The notes: generated from the letters alone by a model not told the origin. Positions 1 through 8,680 are shown, counted from the stretch's first letter. The stretch is 64,000 bases of DNA from Neobacillus paridis (GCF_016765675.1 NZ_JAESWB010000115.1:38497-102496), one strand, 5' to 3'. Numbers and translations: made by a program.

Positions 1-2
1 TC

Positions 3-1142
3 TGTGACCAAATTTCTGATTCAATTTTAGATGCAATTTTAGCCCAAGACCCTAATGCCCGTGTTGCTGCTGAAACATCGGTAACCACTGGTCTAGTGCT
101 TGTAGCCGGGGAAATTACCACATCTACATATGTAGATATTCCCAAGATTGTTCGGGAAACGATTAAGGAAATTGGCTATAATCGTGCCAAATATGGCTTT
201 GATGCGGAAACATGTGCAGTGTTAACCTCCATCGACGAGCAGTCGCCCGATATTGCCATGGGTGTCAACCAAGCACTTGAAGCCCGCGAAGGGAACATGA
301 CGGATGAAGAAATCGAGGCAATTGGGGCAGGAGATCAGGGGTTAATGTTTGGTTTCGCCTGCAACGAAACGAAGGAACTGATGCCGCTGCCGATTTCGCT
401 TGCGCATAAGCTTGCCCGCAGGTTAGCAGAAGTACGAAAAGAAGATATTCTTCCGTATCTGCGTCCTGATGGGAAAACACAGGTTACTGTTGAATATGAC
501 GAAAACAATCAGCCGGTCCGGATTGATACAATTGTCGTGTCAACCCAGCACCATCCTGAGATTTCTTTGGAGCAAATTCAGCGCAACATAAAAGAATATG
601 TCATCAATCCGGTTGTTCCAAAAGAACTTATTGATGACAATACGAAATATTTCATTAACCCAACAGGACGTTTTGTGATTGGCGGTCCACAGGGAGATGC
701 CGGCTTAACTGGTCGGAAAATTATTGTTGATACGTATGGAGGCTATGCCCGCCATGGCGGTGGTGCTTTCTCTGGGAAAGATCCGACCAAGGTAGACCGC
801 TCTGCCGCCTACGCGGCCCGCTATGTAGCAAAAAATATTGTGGCCGCTGGCCTTGCCGATAAATGTGAAGTTCAGCTGGCCTACGCAATCGGGGTTGCCA
901 GACCAGTTTCAATTTCAATTGATACGTTTGGAACCGGAAAAGTAAGTGAGGACGTCTTAGTTAATCTAGTCAGTCAAAACTTTGATCTTCGTCCGGCAGG
1001 CATTATTAAAATGCTGGATTTACGCCGTCCGATTTATAAGAAAACAGCCGCTTATGGACATTTTGGCCGTACAGATATTGACCTCCCTTGGGAGCGGACA
1101 GATAAAGCGGAAACACTGCGCCAACAGGCAGAAAATCGTTGA
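3..1142 (+). CDS. metK: S-adenosylmethionine synthetase, 5' end cut by window edge
   Basis: MetK makes S-adenosylmethionine from methionine and ATP in the cytosol and supplies the cell's methyl donor. The frame is already open at base 3 and reads [13 protein letters not shown], which in the family lies about 20 residues after the start, so only the N-terminus is missing (379 of roughly 400 residues visible). The hallmark segments [26 protein letters not shown] and [16 protein letters not shown] are intact. The start and any upstream SAM riboswitch lie outside the window. A hairpin with a T-run follows the stop, so it is probably not co-transcribed with asnB. Confidence 0.97.
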   Translation, partial: CDQISDSILDAILAQDPNARVAAETSVTTGLVLVAGEITTSTYVDIPKIVRETIKEIGYNRAKYGFDAETCAVLTSIDEQSPDIAMGVNQALEAREGNMTDEEIEAIGAGDQGLMFGFACNETKELMPLPISLAHKLARRLAEVRKEDILPYLRPDGKTQVTVEYDENNQPVRIDTIVVSTQHHPEISLEQIQRNIKEYVINPVVPKELIDDNTKYFINPTGRFVIGGPQGDAGLTGRKIIVDTYGGYARHGGGAFSGKDPTKVDRSAAYAARYVAKNIVAAGLADKCEVQLAYAIGVARPVSISIDTFGTGKVSEDVLVNLVSQNFDLRPAGIIKMLDLRRPIYKKTAAYGHFGRTDIDLPWERTDKAETLRQQAENR

Positions 1143-1149
1143 TCCTCAG

Positions 1150-1190
1150 TGGGAGTTGCAAATAAACTGTAACTCCCATTTTTTATTTTT
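1150..1190 (+). terminator. Intrinsic terminator of metK
   Basis: Arms TGGGAGTT (1150-1157) and AACTCCCA (1171-1178) pair perfectly and are followed by a T-rich run directly after the metK stop codon. Confidence 0.85.
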
Positions 1191-1469
1191 CGTCTAATTC
1201 TTTGTTTAGCGGTTTAAACCAATGTTTATCCAGCAGCAGCGAACTGAAAAATGGTAAGGCCATAAATTTCCTTATACTCACAGTGCCATTTTGCGAAAAA
1301 AAGTGGTAGTATTAGATAGTATGTTTGCTTGAAGGAAGGGGCGGAGCGCCTCATGATTGGATCGGATTTTCCCGTTATGGCAGAATAAAACTCTTGCTCT
1401 GACGTTGGGTAAATATGTTCTGATCCACCGTCTTTTTTGATATTTTGAATGGAGTAGGTGAGGTACATA
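1191..1469 (+). promoter_or_regulatory. Long 5' leader region of asnB
   Basis: No gene is seen in these 280 bases. The stretch contains a tight hairpin GGGGCG-GAG-CGCCTC at about 1339-1353. It also contains a longer-range pair, TGGATC near 1358 with GATCCA near 1422, followed closely by a run of six T. This could be an attenuator-like leader for asnB. No T-box GGTGGTACCGCG core is present. The asnB ribosome site (AGGTGAGG-type) lies just before 1470. Function is inference only. Confidence 0.3.
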
Positions 1470-3371
1470 ATGTGCGGATTTATCGGTTGTATACATGATA
1501 AAGCACAAAATTATACGGACGAACAAAGACAACAATTTAAAAATATGAATGATATCATTACCCATCGCGGCCCTGATGATGATGGCTTTTATTTTGATGA
1601 CCATATTCAGTTTGGCTTCCGCCGCTTGAGTATTATTGATCTTGAGGCAGGTCATCAGCCGCTTACGTATGAGAATGAACGCTATTGGATTATTTTTAAC
1701 GGTGAAATCTATAACTATGTAGAGTTGCGCGAAGAATTGTTAAAAGCCGGCTTAACGTTTGCGACAAGCTCTGATACCGAAGTAATCATTGCCCTTTACA
1801 GCCATTTAGGGGAAAAAGCAGTCGAAAAACTAAGAGGAATGTTTGCCTTTGTTATTTGGGATAAACAGGAGCAAATCCTCTACGGCGCCCGCGATCCGTT
1901 TGGAATTAAACCATTCTTTTATTTGCAGGATGGGGAGAGAACGTTCTTTGCCTCCGAGAAAAAAAGTATTTTGCTGGCGCTGGAAAATGATGTCTTAGAT
2001 TATGATTCCTTGCAGCACTATTTAACTTATCAGTTTGTACCGGAACCATATACACTTTCTGCAGGCATTAAGAAGCTTGAACCAGGCCATTATTTCACGA
2101 AAAAAGTCGGTTCTCAAATGGAAATTAAACGCTATTGGAAGGCGCATTTTGCCCCAATTCAAAAATCAGAAGCCGATTTTATTAAAGAAATAAGAGATGT
2201 GTTATTTGATTCGGTAAAAATGCATATGCGCAGCGATGTACCAGTCGGTTCGTTCCTTTCCGGCGGGATTGATTCATCGATCATTGCCTCCATTGCTAAG
2301 GAATTCCATCCAGCGATTAAGACCTTCTCGGTTGGCTTTGAACGTAATGGCTTCAGTGAAATTGATGTGGCCAAAGAAACAGCAGAAAAACTTGGCGTAG
2401 AAAATATCAGTTATGTTATCACACCTGAAGAATACATGAAAGAAGTGCCGAAAATCATCTGGCATATGGATGATCCGCTGGCGGATCCTGCCTGCGTGCC
2501 GCTTTACTTTGTTGCTCGTGAAGCAAGAAAGCATGTTACCGTTGTCCTATCCGGTGAAGGCGCCGATGAGTTGTTTGGCGGTTATAATATTTACCGCGAA
2601 CCACAAGACTTAGAGATTTTTAACAAAATCCCTCGTGTATTTCATCGCTTTTTGCGGCTGATTTCGAGGATGATGCCGGAGGGGATGAAGGGAAAAAGCT
2701 TTATCGAACGCGGAGTAACCCCAATGGAAGAGCGTTATATCGGCAATGCCAAAATGTTTAGCGAAGAAGAAAAACGTGAATTGTTAAATGTGTATCGTGA
2801 AGGACTAAAGTTTACCGATATCACCAAGCCGCTTTACCAGGAATCAAGCGGCTATGACCCTGTTGACCGAATGCAATATATTGATATTCATACATGGATG
2901 CGCGGCGATATTTTACTAAAGGCAGATAAAATGACGATGGCGCATTCATTAGAGCTTCGCGTACCATTCCTTGATAAAGCCGTGTTTGAAGTGGCTTCAA
3001 AAATTCCGACGAGCCTAAAAACGGCAAACGGAACAACGAAGTATGTGTTACGGAAAGCAGCCGAAGGAATTGTTCCGGATCATGTGTTAAATCGAAAAAA
3101 ACTCGGTTTTCCGGTACCAATTCGCCACTGGCTCAAGGCTGAGATGAACGAGTGGGCGAAAACCATCATTCGCGAAAGCGCGACTGATCATTTAATCAAT
3201 AAATCATACCTGTTAAAGCTGCTTGATGACCATTGCCTCGGGAAAGCCGATAACAGCCGGAAAATTTGGACTGTTCTCATGTTTATGGTGTGGCATCAAG
3301 TATATGTTGAGAAGGTATATTCTTTCCAAAATGACTATAAGACAGAAAAAGTGCATGCGAGTCATTCATAA
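1470..3371 (+). CDS. asnB: Asparagine synthase (glutamine-hydrolysing)
   Basis: Converts aspartate, glutamine and ATP to asparagine and glutamate. I chose the ATG at 1470 because it places Cys at position 2 (MCGFIGC), the N-terminal nucleophile exposed after Met removal in class II glutamine amidotransferases. The frame also extends upstream to a GTG at 1458 that would bury this Cys. The N-terminal glutaminase half (residues 1 to about 200) has THRGPDDDG and the ATP-binding PP-loop SGGIDSS lies near residue 265. At 633 residues it matches AsnB-type enzymes. It sits alone between metK and the oppositely oriented ytoA. Confidence 0.95.
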   Translation: MCGFIGCIHDKAQNYTDEQRQQFKNMNDIITHRGPDDDGFYFDDHIQFGFRRLSIIDLEAGHQPLTYENERYWIIFNGEIYNYVELREELLKAGLTFATSSDTEVIIALYSHLGEKAVEKLRGMFAFVIWDKQEQILYGARDPFGIKPFFYLQDGERTFFASEKKSILLALENDVLDYDSLQHYLTYQFVPEPYTLSAGIKKLEPGHYFTKKVGSQMEIKRYWKAHFAPIQKSEADFIKEIRDVLFDSVKMHMRSDVPVGSFLSGGIDSSIIASIAKEFHPAIKTFSVGFERNGFSEIDVAKETAEKLGVENISYVITPEEYMKEVPKIIWHMDDPLADPACVPLYFVAREARKHVTVVLSGEGADELFGGYNIYREPQDLEIFNKIPRVFHRFLRLISRMMPEGMKGKSFIERGVTPMEERYIGNAKMFSEEEKRELLNVYREGLKFTDITKPLYQESSGYDPVDRMQYIDIHTWMRGDILLKADKMTMAHSLELRVPFLDKAVFEVASKIPTSLKTANGTTKYVLRKAAEGIVPDHVLNRKKLGFPVPIRHWLKAEMNEWAKTIIRESATDHLINKSYLLKLLDDHCLGKADNSRKIWTVLMFMVWHQVYVEKVYSFQNDYKTEKVHASHS

Positions 3372-3402
3372 AAAATAAGCACCTTGAGTGCTTATTTTTT
3401 TT
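3372..3402. terminator. Bidirectional terminator between asnB and ytoA
   Basis: AAATAAGCAC (3373-3382) pairs with GTGCTTATTT (3388-3397). The A-run on one side and T-run on the other allow termination from both directions; the ytoA stop overlaps it. Confidence 0.85.
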
Positions 3403-3907
3403 GCAAAGACTTATAGTATTGAGCTTTTTCAGCATATTCTGTATAAATACGTTTTATTTCTTTTCTGTCTTCATCCGTTAATTCTCTAATAACTTTTGCC
3501 GGTCTGCCAAATGCTAATGTATTAGGGGGGATTTTCTTTCCCTGCGGGACAAGACTGCCAGCACCGATAAAGGCACCTTCACCAATTTCGGCCTGGTCAA
3601 GGATAATCGAGCCCATCCCAATCAGGGCCCTCTTTCTGATAATACAGCTATGTAAAATTACTTGGTGTCCAATTGTTACCTCATCTTCTAAAATGAGCGG
3701 GTTGTTTGGGCTTTGATGCAAGACGGAATTGTCCTGGATGTTGACTTTGTTGCCAATTCTAGTAGGCGCTACATCACCTCTAATCGAAGTATTGAACCAA
3801 ACGCTCGATTGTTCGCCAATTTCAACATCTCCGGTAATGGTTACAAAATCAGCGATAAATGCGGAGTCAGCAATCTTTGGGTACCTATCTTTGAATGGGT
3901 AAATCAT
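3392..3907 (-). CDS. ytoA: Gamma-carbonic-anhydrase-like left-handed beta-helix protein YtoA
   Basis: A 171-residue protein of the gamma-class carbonic anhydrase / acyltransferase-like family (left-handed parallel beta-helix). The hexapeptide-repeat rhythm is visible in segments such as GDVEIGEQSSVWFNTSIRGDVAPTRIGNKVNIQDNSVLH and in HQSPNN, TIGHQVILH and GMGSII, which contain the His positions expected to bind the metal. Family members may be carbonic anhydrases, but many bacterial ones have no proven activity, so the reaction is uncertain. The start is supported by an AAAGGAG ribosome site upstream of 3907. Confidence 0.88.
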   Translation of the reverse strand: MIYPFKDRYPKIADSAFIADFVTITGDVEIGEQSSVWFNTSIRGDVAPTRIGNKVNIQDNSVLHQSPNNPLILEDEVTIGHQVILHSCIIRKRALIGMGSIILDQAEIGEGAFIGAGSLVPQGKKIPPNTLAFGRPAKVIRELTDEDRKEIKRIYTEYAEKAQYYKSLQKK

Positions 3908-4074
3908 TCTGGTCGCTCCTTTTGTAATGATGACTCTATTTTAGCGAATTTAATAAATGGAATACAAAAAATAAATCTCGGCGTCAATTTTTTGAAACAG
4001 TTTCAGGACAACGTTACACTAGTCTTTATGGTAAAATATATGAATGATAATGAATTTTTGTAGGAGGAAAAAGT

Positions 4075-4878
4075 ATGTGGAAGTGGGAAGCAGAAGGGGA
4101 AGCGAAAGCAGTCATTGTAATTGTCCATGGTGCGATGGAGCATCATAAGCGATATGGCTGGCTGATTGAAATGTGGCGTTCATCCGGCTTCCATGTCATC
4201 ATGTCAGACCTGCCGGGGCAAGGCATCACCACAAGAGCGAACCGCGGCCATATTGATTCCTTTGATGAATACATATTTGAGGTCAAAGATTGGGTTCAAG
4301 CCGCTTATCGCTATGATCTGCCAGTGTTTTTAATGGGGCATAGTATGGGGGGCTTAATTTCAATCCGCCTACTCCAGGAGGAAAGGTTAAATATCGCCGG
4401 AGTTATCCTTTCTTCTCCTTGCCTAGGGCTGGTTCAGAAACAACCTAAATTTCTAGAACTTATTTCTCTTCTGTTAAATATTGTATTTCCATCCTTTAAG
4501 GTGAATTCAGGATTGACGGTCCAAATGGCCACAAGGAATGAGGATGTCTGGGAAGCCGATTCAAATGATTCGCTGTTCGTGACCAAGGTTTCAGTCAGGT
4601 GGTATCGCGAGCTGGTTTATGCGATGAAGCAGGCCTTTCTCGATCTTGAAAAAATCCAGGATACCCCAATGCTTCTCATGCAGGGAGGCGAAGATAAAAT
4701 AGTTAACAAGGCCAATGTCAAGGACTGGTTCAATCACGCCCCATTATCGGAAAAAAGATTTAAAGAGTGGCCGCAATGCTACCATGAAATCTTTAACGAG
4801 CCGGAGCGAGAAGAAATTTTTGAATATGCCAAGGATTTTGTTTTGAGTCAATTAAAAGCTATTGGCTATATTGTATAG
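4075..4878 (+). CDS. ytpA: Alpha/beta hydrolase, lysophospholipase YtpA
   Basis: A 267-residue alpha/beta-hydrolase of the monoglyceride lipase/lysophospholipase family. The nucleophile elbow GHSMGG sits near residues 88-93. An acidic residue in GGEDKIV and a His in CYHEIFNE fit the other triad members. The B. subtilis orthologue YtpA is linked to making the lysophospholipid antibiotic bacilysocin. The ATG at 4075 follows an AGGAGG site. The gene ends 17 bases before ytpB, so the two form a likely two-gene operon, both acting on membrane lipids. Confidence 0.9.
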   Translation: MWKWEAEGEAKAVIVIVHGAMEHHKRYGWLIEMWRSSGFHVIMSDLPGQGITTRANRGHIDSFDEYIFEVKDWVQAAYRYDLPVFLMGHSMGGLISIRLLQEERLNIAGVILSSPCLGLVQKQPKFLELISLLLNIVFPSFKVNSGLTVQMATRNEDVWEADSNDSLFVTKVSVRWYRELVYAMKQAFLDLEKIQDTPMLLMQGGEDKIVNKANVKDWFNHAPLSEKRFKEWPQCYHEIFNEPEREEIFEYAKDFVLSQLKAIGYIV

Positions 4879-4895
4879 AAAGGTTGTTGTTTTCC

Positions 4896-5996
4896 ATGAA
4901 GCCATTCACTCTTATGTCCAGGGTATACCGCAAAATCCTGCCTGCCGTTCATCGAGAATTGGCTTATTGGAAAAGTCGTGCTGCAAAGATTCCCAATCCG
5001 GAGTTAAGAAGGCAGGCACTCGCCAGTATTGAGACTAAAACCTTCCATTGCGAAGGTGGAGGTATTCTCGCTTTGACAGCCAATCAGCAGTATAAACAGG
5101 CTGTAAAATTTATTGTGGCTTATCAAACCATCAGCGATTATTTGGATAATCTCTGTGACCGGAGTACTTCGCTGGATCCCAATGACTTCGCGGCCCTTCA
5201 TGAATCGATGCTGGATGCGCTTGTGCTCAAAGCTGACAGGAAAAATTATTACCGGCTCCGTGAAGATCAGGACGATGCTGATTATTTATATGACTTATCG
5301 GAAACATGCCGTTCCGTATTAAGGGAATTAAGCACGTATGGGCTGATTAAAGATTATCTTCAAGAACTGTGCCGCTATTATTGTGACTTACAGATTCACA
5401 AGCACGTGAAAAAAGAGGAACGCGTGCCGCGCCTTGAAAAGTGGTTCGAGCGGAATCGAAATCATGTCCCGGACATGGAGTGGTACGAATTTTCGGCCTG
5501 CTCAGGTTCAACATTAGGAATCTTTTGCTTAATCTCTTATGCGATGCGGGAAGATTTTAAAGCAAGTGACGCGGAGAATATCCGCAATGGCTATTTCCCT
5601 TATATTCAAGGCTTACATATCCTGCTAGATTATTTTATTGATCAGGAAGAGGATAAAGCGGAAGGGGACTTGAACTTTTGCTTTTATTATGAAGATCAGG
5701 AAACGCTGTTTAACCGCTTAAAATATTTTGTGGCCGAAGCAGACAAGCACACCGAACAGCTGCCGCATAAGAAATTCCATCAGCTGATTAACCGCGGCTT
5801 ATTGGGGATTTATTTATCGGATTCCAAAGTCCGTAAGCAGGCGGAAGTCCGCAGGCTGGCGAGGGGAATTATCAAAACCGGCGGCTGGGCCAGCTATTTC
5901 TTTTATTTTAATGGACTAGCCTACCGCTCACTGCAAAAATCTGCACCAGCGTTTCTAACCAAGCTGGCTTCCAAGCCTCTACATCAACAAGAGTAA
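4896..5996 (+). CDS. ytpB: Tetraprenyl-beta-curcumene synthase family protein YtpB
   Basis: YtpB-family enzymes are unusual large terpene synthases that cyclise heptaprenyl diphosphate to tetraprenyl-beta-curcumene, a precursor of sesquarterpenes. The sequence is about 366 residues, mostly helical, with Asp-rich stretches DYLDNLCDR and DYFIDQEEDKAEGD that could bind the Mg-diphosphate. TTG codons at 4884/4887 lie too close to the AAAGG site (4879-4883). ATG 4896 (MKPFTLMSRVYRK) fits the family start. The gene follows ytpA closely. No squalene-hopene-cyclase partner lies in this window. Confidence 0.88.
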   Translation: MKPFTLMSRVYRKILPAVHRELAYWKSRAAKIPNPELRRQALASIETKTFHCEGGGILALTANQQYKQAVKFIVAYQTISDYLDNLCDRSTSLDPNDFAALHESMLDALVLKADRKNYYRLREDQDDADYLYDLSETCRSVLRELSTYGLIKDYLQELCRYYCDLQIHKHVKKEERVPRLEKWFERNRNHVPDMEWYEFSACSGSTLGIFCLISYAMREDFKASDAENIRNGYFPYIQGLHILLDYFIDQEEDKAEGDLNFCFYYEDQETLFNRLKYFVAEADKHTEQLPHKKFHQLINRGLLGIYLSDSKVRKQAEVRRLARGIIKTGGWASYFFYFNGLAYRSLQKSAPAFLTKLASKPLHQQE

Positions 5997-6055
5997 CACA
6001 TTTTACGGTGAAATCGATATTGGCAATGGATATCAACGAGTTATCGCGGGTATCT

Positions 6056-6110
6056 GCATAAGTTCAAAGAATACCGACATTTTGTATAAGTTCAAAAAAT
6101 ACCTACATTT
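6056..6110. repeat. Two-copy 28-bp direct repeat in convergent intergenic region
   Basis: Two adjacent units start at 6056 and 6084. They share ATAAGTTCAAA, AATACC and ACATTT at the same spacing and differ at a few positions. The array lies between the convergent ytpB and ytqB genes, just before their shared terminator. No coding function is visible. Confidence 0.75.
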
Positions 6111-6111
6111 C

Positions 6112-6150
6112 CAAAAAAACCAGGCGCAGATGGCCTGGTTAAATTTTTTC
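6112..6150. terminator. Bidirectional terminator between ytpB and ytqB
   Basis: AACCAGGC (6118-6125) pairs with GCCTGGTT (6133-6140). There is an A-run before and a T-run after the stem, so it can stop transcription from both convergent genes; it overlaps the ytqB stop. Confidence 0.85.
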
Positions 6151-6714
6151 AATCGCGACAATAAATGGCGGGTTATGCTGCTGGTTAATAAATTGGTATT
6201 GCAGGACATGGGCCGTCTTTTGATCCAGTCCGCGGCAATAGGCTAAAAGTGCATCCCGTTCGGCGGCACCGCCTTCATGCCCGTGATAAATAACCAGAAC
6301 AATGATCCCTGCCGGAGCCATGATTTCAAGCAGCTGGTCAATTGCCGTAATTGTTGTTTCCGGGCGGGTGACAATCGTTTTGTCGCCGCCTGGCAGGTAG
6401 CCAAGGTTAAAAATCGCCCCAGATATGTTTCCGTGATGTACAGCTGGGATTTTTTCGGCAAGATGCTCATGTCCATCATGAAAAAGTACTGCCCGGTCAA
6501 GCAAACCGTGTTGCCGCAAACGTTCCCTAGAAGCATCTATGGCTTGCTGCTGTACATCGAAGCCGTACACTTTTCCGGCCTCACCGACAAGTTCTGCTAG
6601 GAAAACGGTGTCGTGGCCATTGCCTAATGTGGCATCGACCACGACATCCCCGGCAGTAACGGCTTTTTGTAATAAAATTTTGGCAAAGGGAAGAATCCGA
6701 TCCAATTTCATCAT
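6139..6714 (-). CDS. mnmM: tRNA wobble-uridine methyltransferase, YtqB/MnmM family
   Basis: A 191-residue class I SAM-dependent methyltransferase (the putative rRNA methylase family that includes YtqB). The SAM-binding motif VVDATLGNGHDTVFLAELVG lies near residues 25-45 and a catalytic-type motif FNLGYLPGGDK near residue 103. YtqB of Gram-positive bacteria has been described as MnmM, which adds the last methyl group of mnm5(s2)U34 in tRNA. The ATG overlaps the stop of ytqA by one base (TAATG), indicating translational coupling to the radical-SAM gene of the same modification route. Confidence 0.88.
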   Translation of the reverse strand: MMKLDRILPFAKILLQKAVTAGDVVVDATLGNGHDTVFLAELVGEAGKVYGFDVQQQAIDASRERLRQHGLLDRAVLFHDGHEHLAEKIPAVHHGNISGAIFNLGYLPGGDKTIVTRPETTITAIDQLLEIMAPAGIIVLVIYHGHEGGAAERDALLAYCRGLDQKTAHVLQYQFINQQHNPPFIVAIEKI

Positions 6715-7673
6715 TAACGATTTACACTTCCTTGGTAATACTTACCTTGCCAGCTGTCGCGGCGTTTCAGCTCATCATCAATGGCATTTAGCACTTCCCA
6801 CTTGTTGACGCTCCACATTGGTCCGACCATCAGATCAATCGGGCCGTCGCCGGTGATGCGGTGAACAATCATTTCCGGCGGTAAAATTTCTAATTGGTCG
6901 CATACTAAGTTTACATAGTCCTGTTGCGACAGAAATTCAAGCATGCCTTTTTCATATTGTTTCACCATCGGCGTTCCTTTAAGCAAATGGAGTAGGTGAA
7001 TTTTAATTCCTTGAACATCCAATTTCGCGACTTCACGTGCCGTTTCCATCATCATTTCGTCATTTTCAAGCGGCAGACCGTTAATAATATGAGTACAAAT
7101 CCGAATCCCGTGCTTTCTCAGCTTGTTTACTCCATCGATATAACATTGAAAATCATGGGCTCGGTTGATTAGGTTTGCGGTCTGTTCATGAACAGTTTGC
7201 AGTCCGAGTTCCACCCATAAATATGTTCTTTCGTTGAGTTCTGCCAAATACTCAACCACATCATCAGGCAGGCAGTCAGGCCGGGTTGCAATCGAAAGGC
7301 CGACAACACCATCCAGGCCAAGGACGGTTTCATATTTTTCGCGAAGCACTCGGACAGGGGCATGGGTATTAGTGAAAGCCTGAAAATAGGCCATATATTT
7401 CCCATCTTTCCATTTTGAATGCATTTTCGCTTTGATGTCATTAAATTGTGTCGCTAAGCTTTCAGCCCGATTTCCGGCAAAGTCACCGGAACCGGCAGCA
7501 CTGCAAAAGGTACAGCCGCCATAGGCAACAGTACCGTCACGATTTGGACAGTCAAAGCCGCCGTCAAGCGCCACCTTAAACACTTTATGGCCAAATTGCT
7601 TTCGTAAATGATAATTCCACGTATGGTAACGTTTATCGTCTGAGGCATATGGAAAAGGTTTTGTCTGAAGCAT
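6714..7673 (-). CDS. mnmL: Radical SAM protein YtqA/MnmL (tRNA U34 modification)
   Basis: A 319-residue radical-SAM protein of the YtqA (TIGR01212) type. Candidate cluster ligands are Cys42, Cys54 and Cys57 in DCPNRDGTVAYGGCTFC, the long-spaced CX11CX2C pattern of this family and not the classic CX3CX2C. Work on Gram-positive tRNA modification assigned YtqA (MnmL) to the pathway that turns cmnm5U into the nm5U substrate of MnmM. The ATG at 7673 follows an AAGGAGG site. It is the first gene of a two-gene operon with ytqB. Confidence 0.88.
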   Translation of the reverse strand: MLQTKPFPYASDDKRYHTWNYHLRKQFGHKVFKVALDGGFDCPNRDGTVAYGGCTFCSAAGSGDFAGNRAESLATQFNDIKAKMHSKWKDGKYMAYFQAFTNTHAPVRVLREKYETVLGLDGVVGLSIATRPDCLPDDVVEYLAELNERTYLWVELGLQTVHEQTANLINRAHDFQCYIDGVNKLRKHGIRICTHIINGLPLENDEMMMETAREVAKLDVQGIKIHLLHLLKGTPMVKQYEKGMLEFLSQQDYVNLVCDQLEILPPEMIVHRITGDGPIDLMVGPMWSVNKWEVLNAIDDELKRRDSWQGKYYQGSVNR

Positions 7674-7821
7674 TCAGCAAACCTCCTTTTTAAAAATTAA
7701 GCATAGGAATAATTTTATCATGAACTACGAAGCATATCCAAATGTAATGGTTTCAAGATGATTCCCAGTAATTATCAATCTGTTTATGTAATAGGAAAAG
7801 GAATTGGGAACAAAATAAGAA

Positions 7822-7840
7822 TTGAAGCAGTATGCTTCAA
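7822..7840. repeat. Perfect inverted repeat upstream of ytzC
   Basis: TTGAAGCA (7822-7829) and TGCTTCAA (7833-7840) are separated by GTA, 28 bases before the ytzC ATG. It could be an operator or an mRNA hairpin near the ribosome site; no T-run follows, so it is not a typical terminator. Confidence 0.6.
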
Positions 7841-7868
7841 GGCGTGTTGACTTAAAGGGGGTTCTTTA

Positions 7869-8150
7869 ATGGCTACGCGTGTTTCGATGTCGAACTTAAC
7901 TCAGCAGGTGGAGGACACGATTCGCTTTGCTGAAGAGCAATATAAACAAAGCAGTCTGCAGGAACAATATAATGACGATAATTATTATCAAGCATTGCAG
8001 CGGCTGGAGCAGACATACCAGGATATTGCAACAATGGCGCATAGTGCCAATGGACCGCAGAGAGAACAACTTCACCGGATGCGGCTGCAAATTCAGCAGA
8101 TGCAAAACAGTATGATTTTAAAGGGGACAAGAGGAGGAGAACAGTTTTGA
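7869..8150 (+). CDS. ytzC: DUF2524 family small protein YtzC
   Basis: A 93-residue, mostly helical Gln/Glu-rich protein matching the YtzC (DUF2524) family of spore-formers; its biochemical role is unknown. The sequence has heptad-like helical stretches (VEDTIRFAEEQYKQSSLQ, LQRLEQTYQDIA), suggesting a coiled-coil or helical hairpin. The ATG follows an AAAGGGGG site. Its last bases overlap the TTG start of the next small gene, so the two are probably translated together. Confidence 0.85.
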   Translation: MATRVSMSNLTQQVEDTIRFAEEQYKQSSLQEQYNDDNYYQALQRLEQTYQDIATMAHSANGPQREQLHRMRLQIQQMQNSMILKGTRGGEQF

Positions 8151-8311
8151 AAAAACGTTCTAAACAGCAAAACCCTGAACAAAAGACACGAAATGGCATC
8201 AATAACCAAGACATTGAACTGGGCCAAGACCGGGATTTAATAAAACAGGCAAAGAAGAAATATGAAAATATCGGCAGCCAGCCGATAAAATCGAAGATTC
8301 ATCAAGAATAA
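8147..8311 (+). CDS. Small basic, Gln/Asn-rich hypothetical protein (54 aa)
   Basis: A 54-residue frame starts with TTG at 8147, overlapping the ytzC stop by four bases. A strong GGAGGAGA ribosome site is placed six bases upstream, inside ytzC. The protein begins MKKRSKQQNPEQKTRNGINN and is rich in Lys, Gln and Asn, with no hydrophobic core and no known motif. A terminator follows the stop. Composition resembles small spore or nucleoid proteins, but I do not recognise the family and assign no function. Confidence 0.68.
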   Translation: MKKRSKQQNPEQKTRNGINNQDIELGQDRDLIKQAKKKYENIGSQPIKSKIHQE

Positions 8312-8326
8312 TCGTACGTAATCGCA

Positions 8327-8357
8327 AAATCTCTCAACAATGGTTGGGAGATTTTTT
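8327..8357 (+). terminator. Intrinsic terminator of ytzC and the small gene
   Basis: AAATCTCTCAAC (8327-8338) pairs with GTTGGGAGATTT (8343-8354), with one wobble pair, and is followed by a T-run. Confidence 0.85.
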
Positions 8358-8429
8358 AAAATTTTATCGATTTCATTTGCATCCTGTTAGAAAATTTAAT
8401 AAAATAATATTTACATTATATTTCTTATA

Positions 8430-8675
8430 GTCAACAACAGTGAATAGGAGCAGTAGTGGTGAAAAACCGTTACAAGAGAGTTGACGGCTGGTGAAAGTCA
8501 ACCGGGGGACATCATGAACTCGCCTAGGAGTTGCAGATATGAAGGGACAGTAATGTCTGCCGTTTTCCGCGTTAAGGATAATGAAGCGAGTGCATCAGCA
8601 CTAATGTGGGTGGTACCGCGGGAAGATACATATAATCCTCTCGTCCCTGTGTGGGGATGAGGGGTTTTTTTATTT
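8430..8675 (+). ncRNA. T-box leader of leuS (leucine-specific)
   Basis: This leader senses uncharged tRNA-Leu and allows leuS expression when charging is low. The T-box core GGGTGGTACCGCGGGA lies at about 8608-8623. Stem I landmarks are present (AGAGAGTTGACGGCTGG then GTGAAAGTCAAC, about 8475-8502). The specifier CTC, a Leu codon, is at 8519-8521 in GAACTCGCC. The terminator arms CCTCTCGTCCC (about 8637-8647) and GGGGATGAGGGG (8653-8664) precede a long T-run. Antitermination by tRNA is established for this RNA class; the end points are approximate. Confidence 0.93.
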
Positions 8676-8680
8676 TATTT

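Noticed and set aside
1191..1469. T-box or SAM riboswitch before asnB
   Set aside because: No GGTGGTACCGCG core, no specifier landmarks and no SAM-riboswitch conserved boxes.
1226..1655. Minus-strand frames across the asnB leader and start
   Set aside because: No ribosome sites, overlap with the real asnB coding region, no family resemblance.
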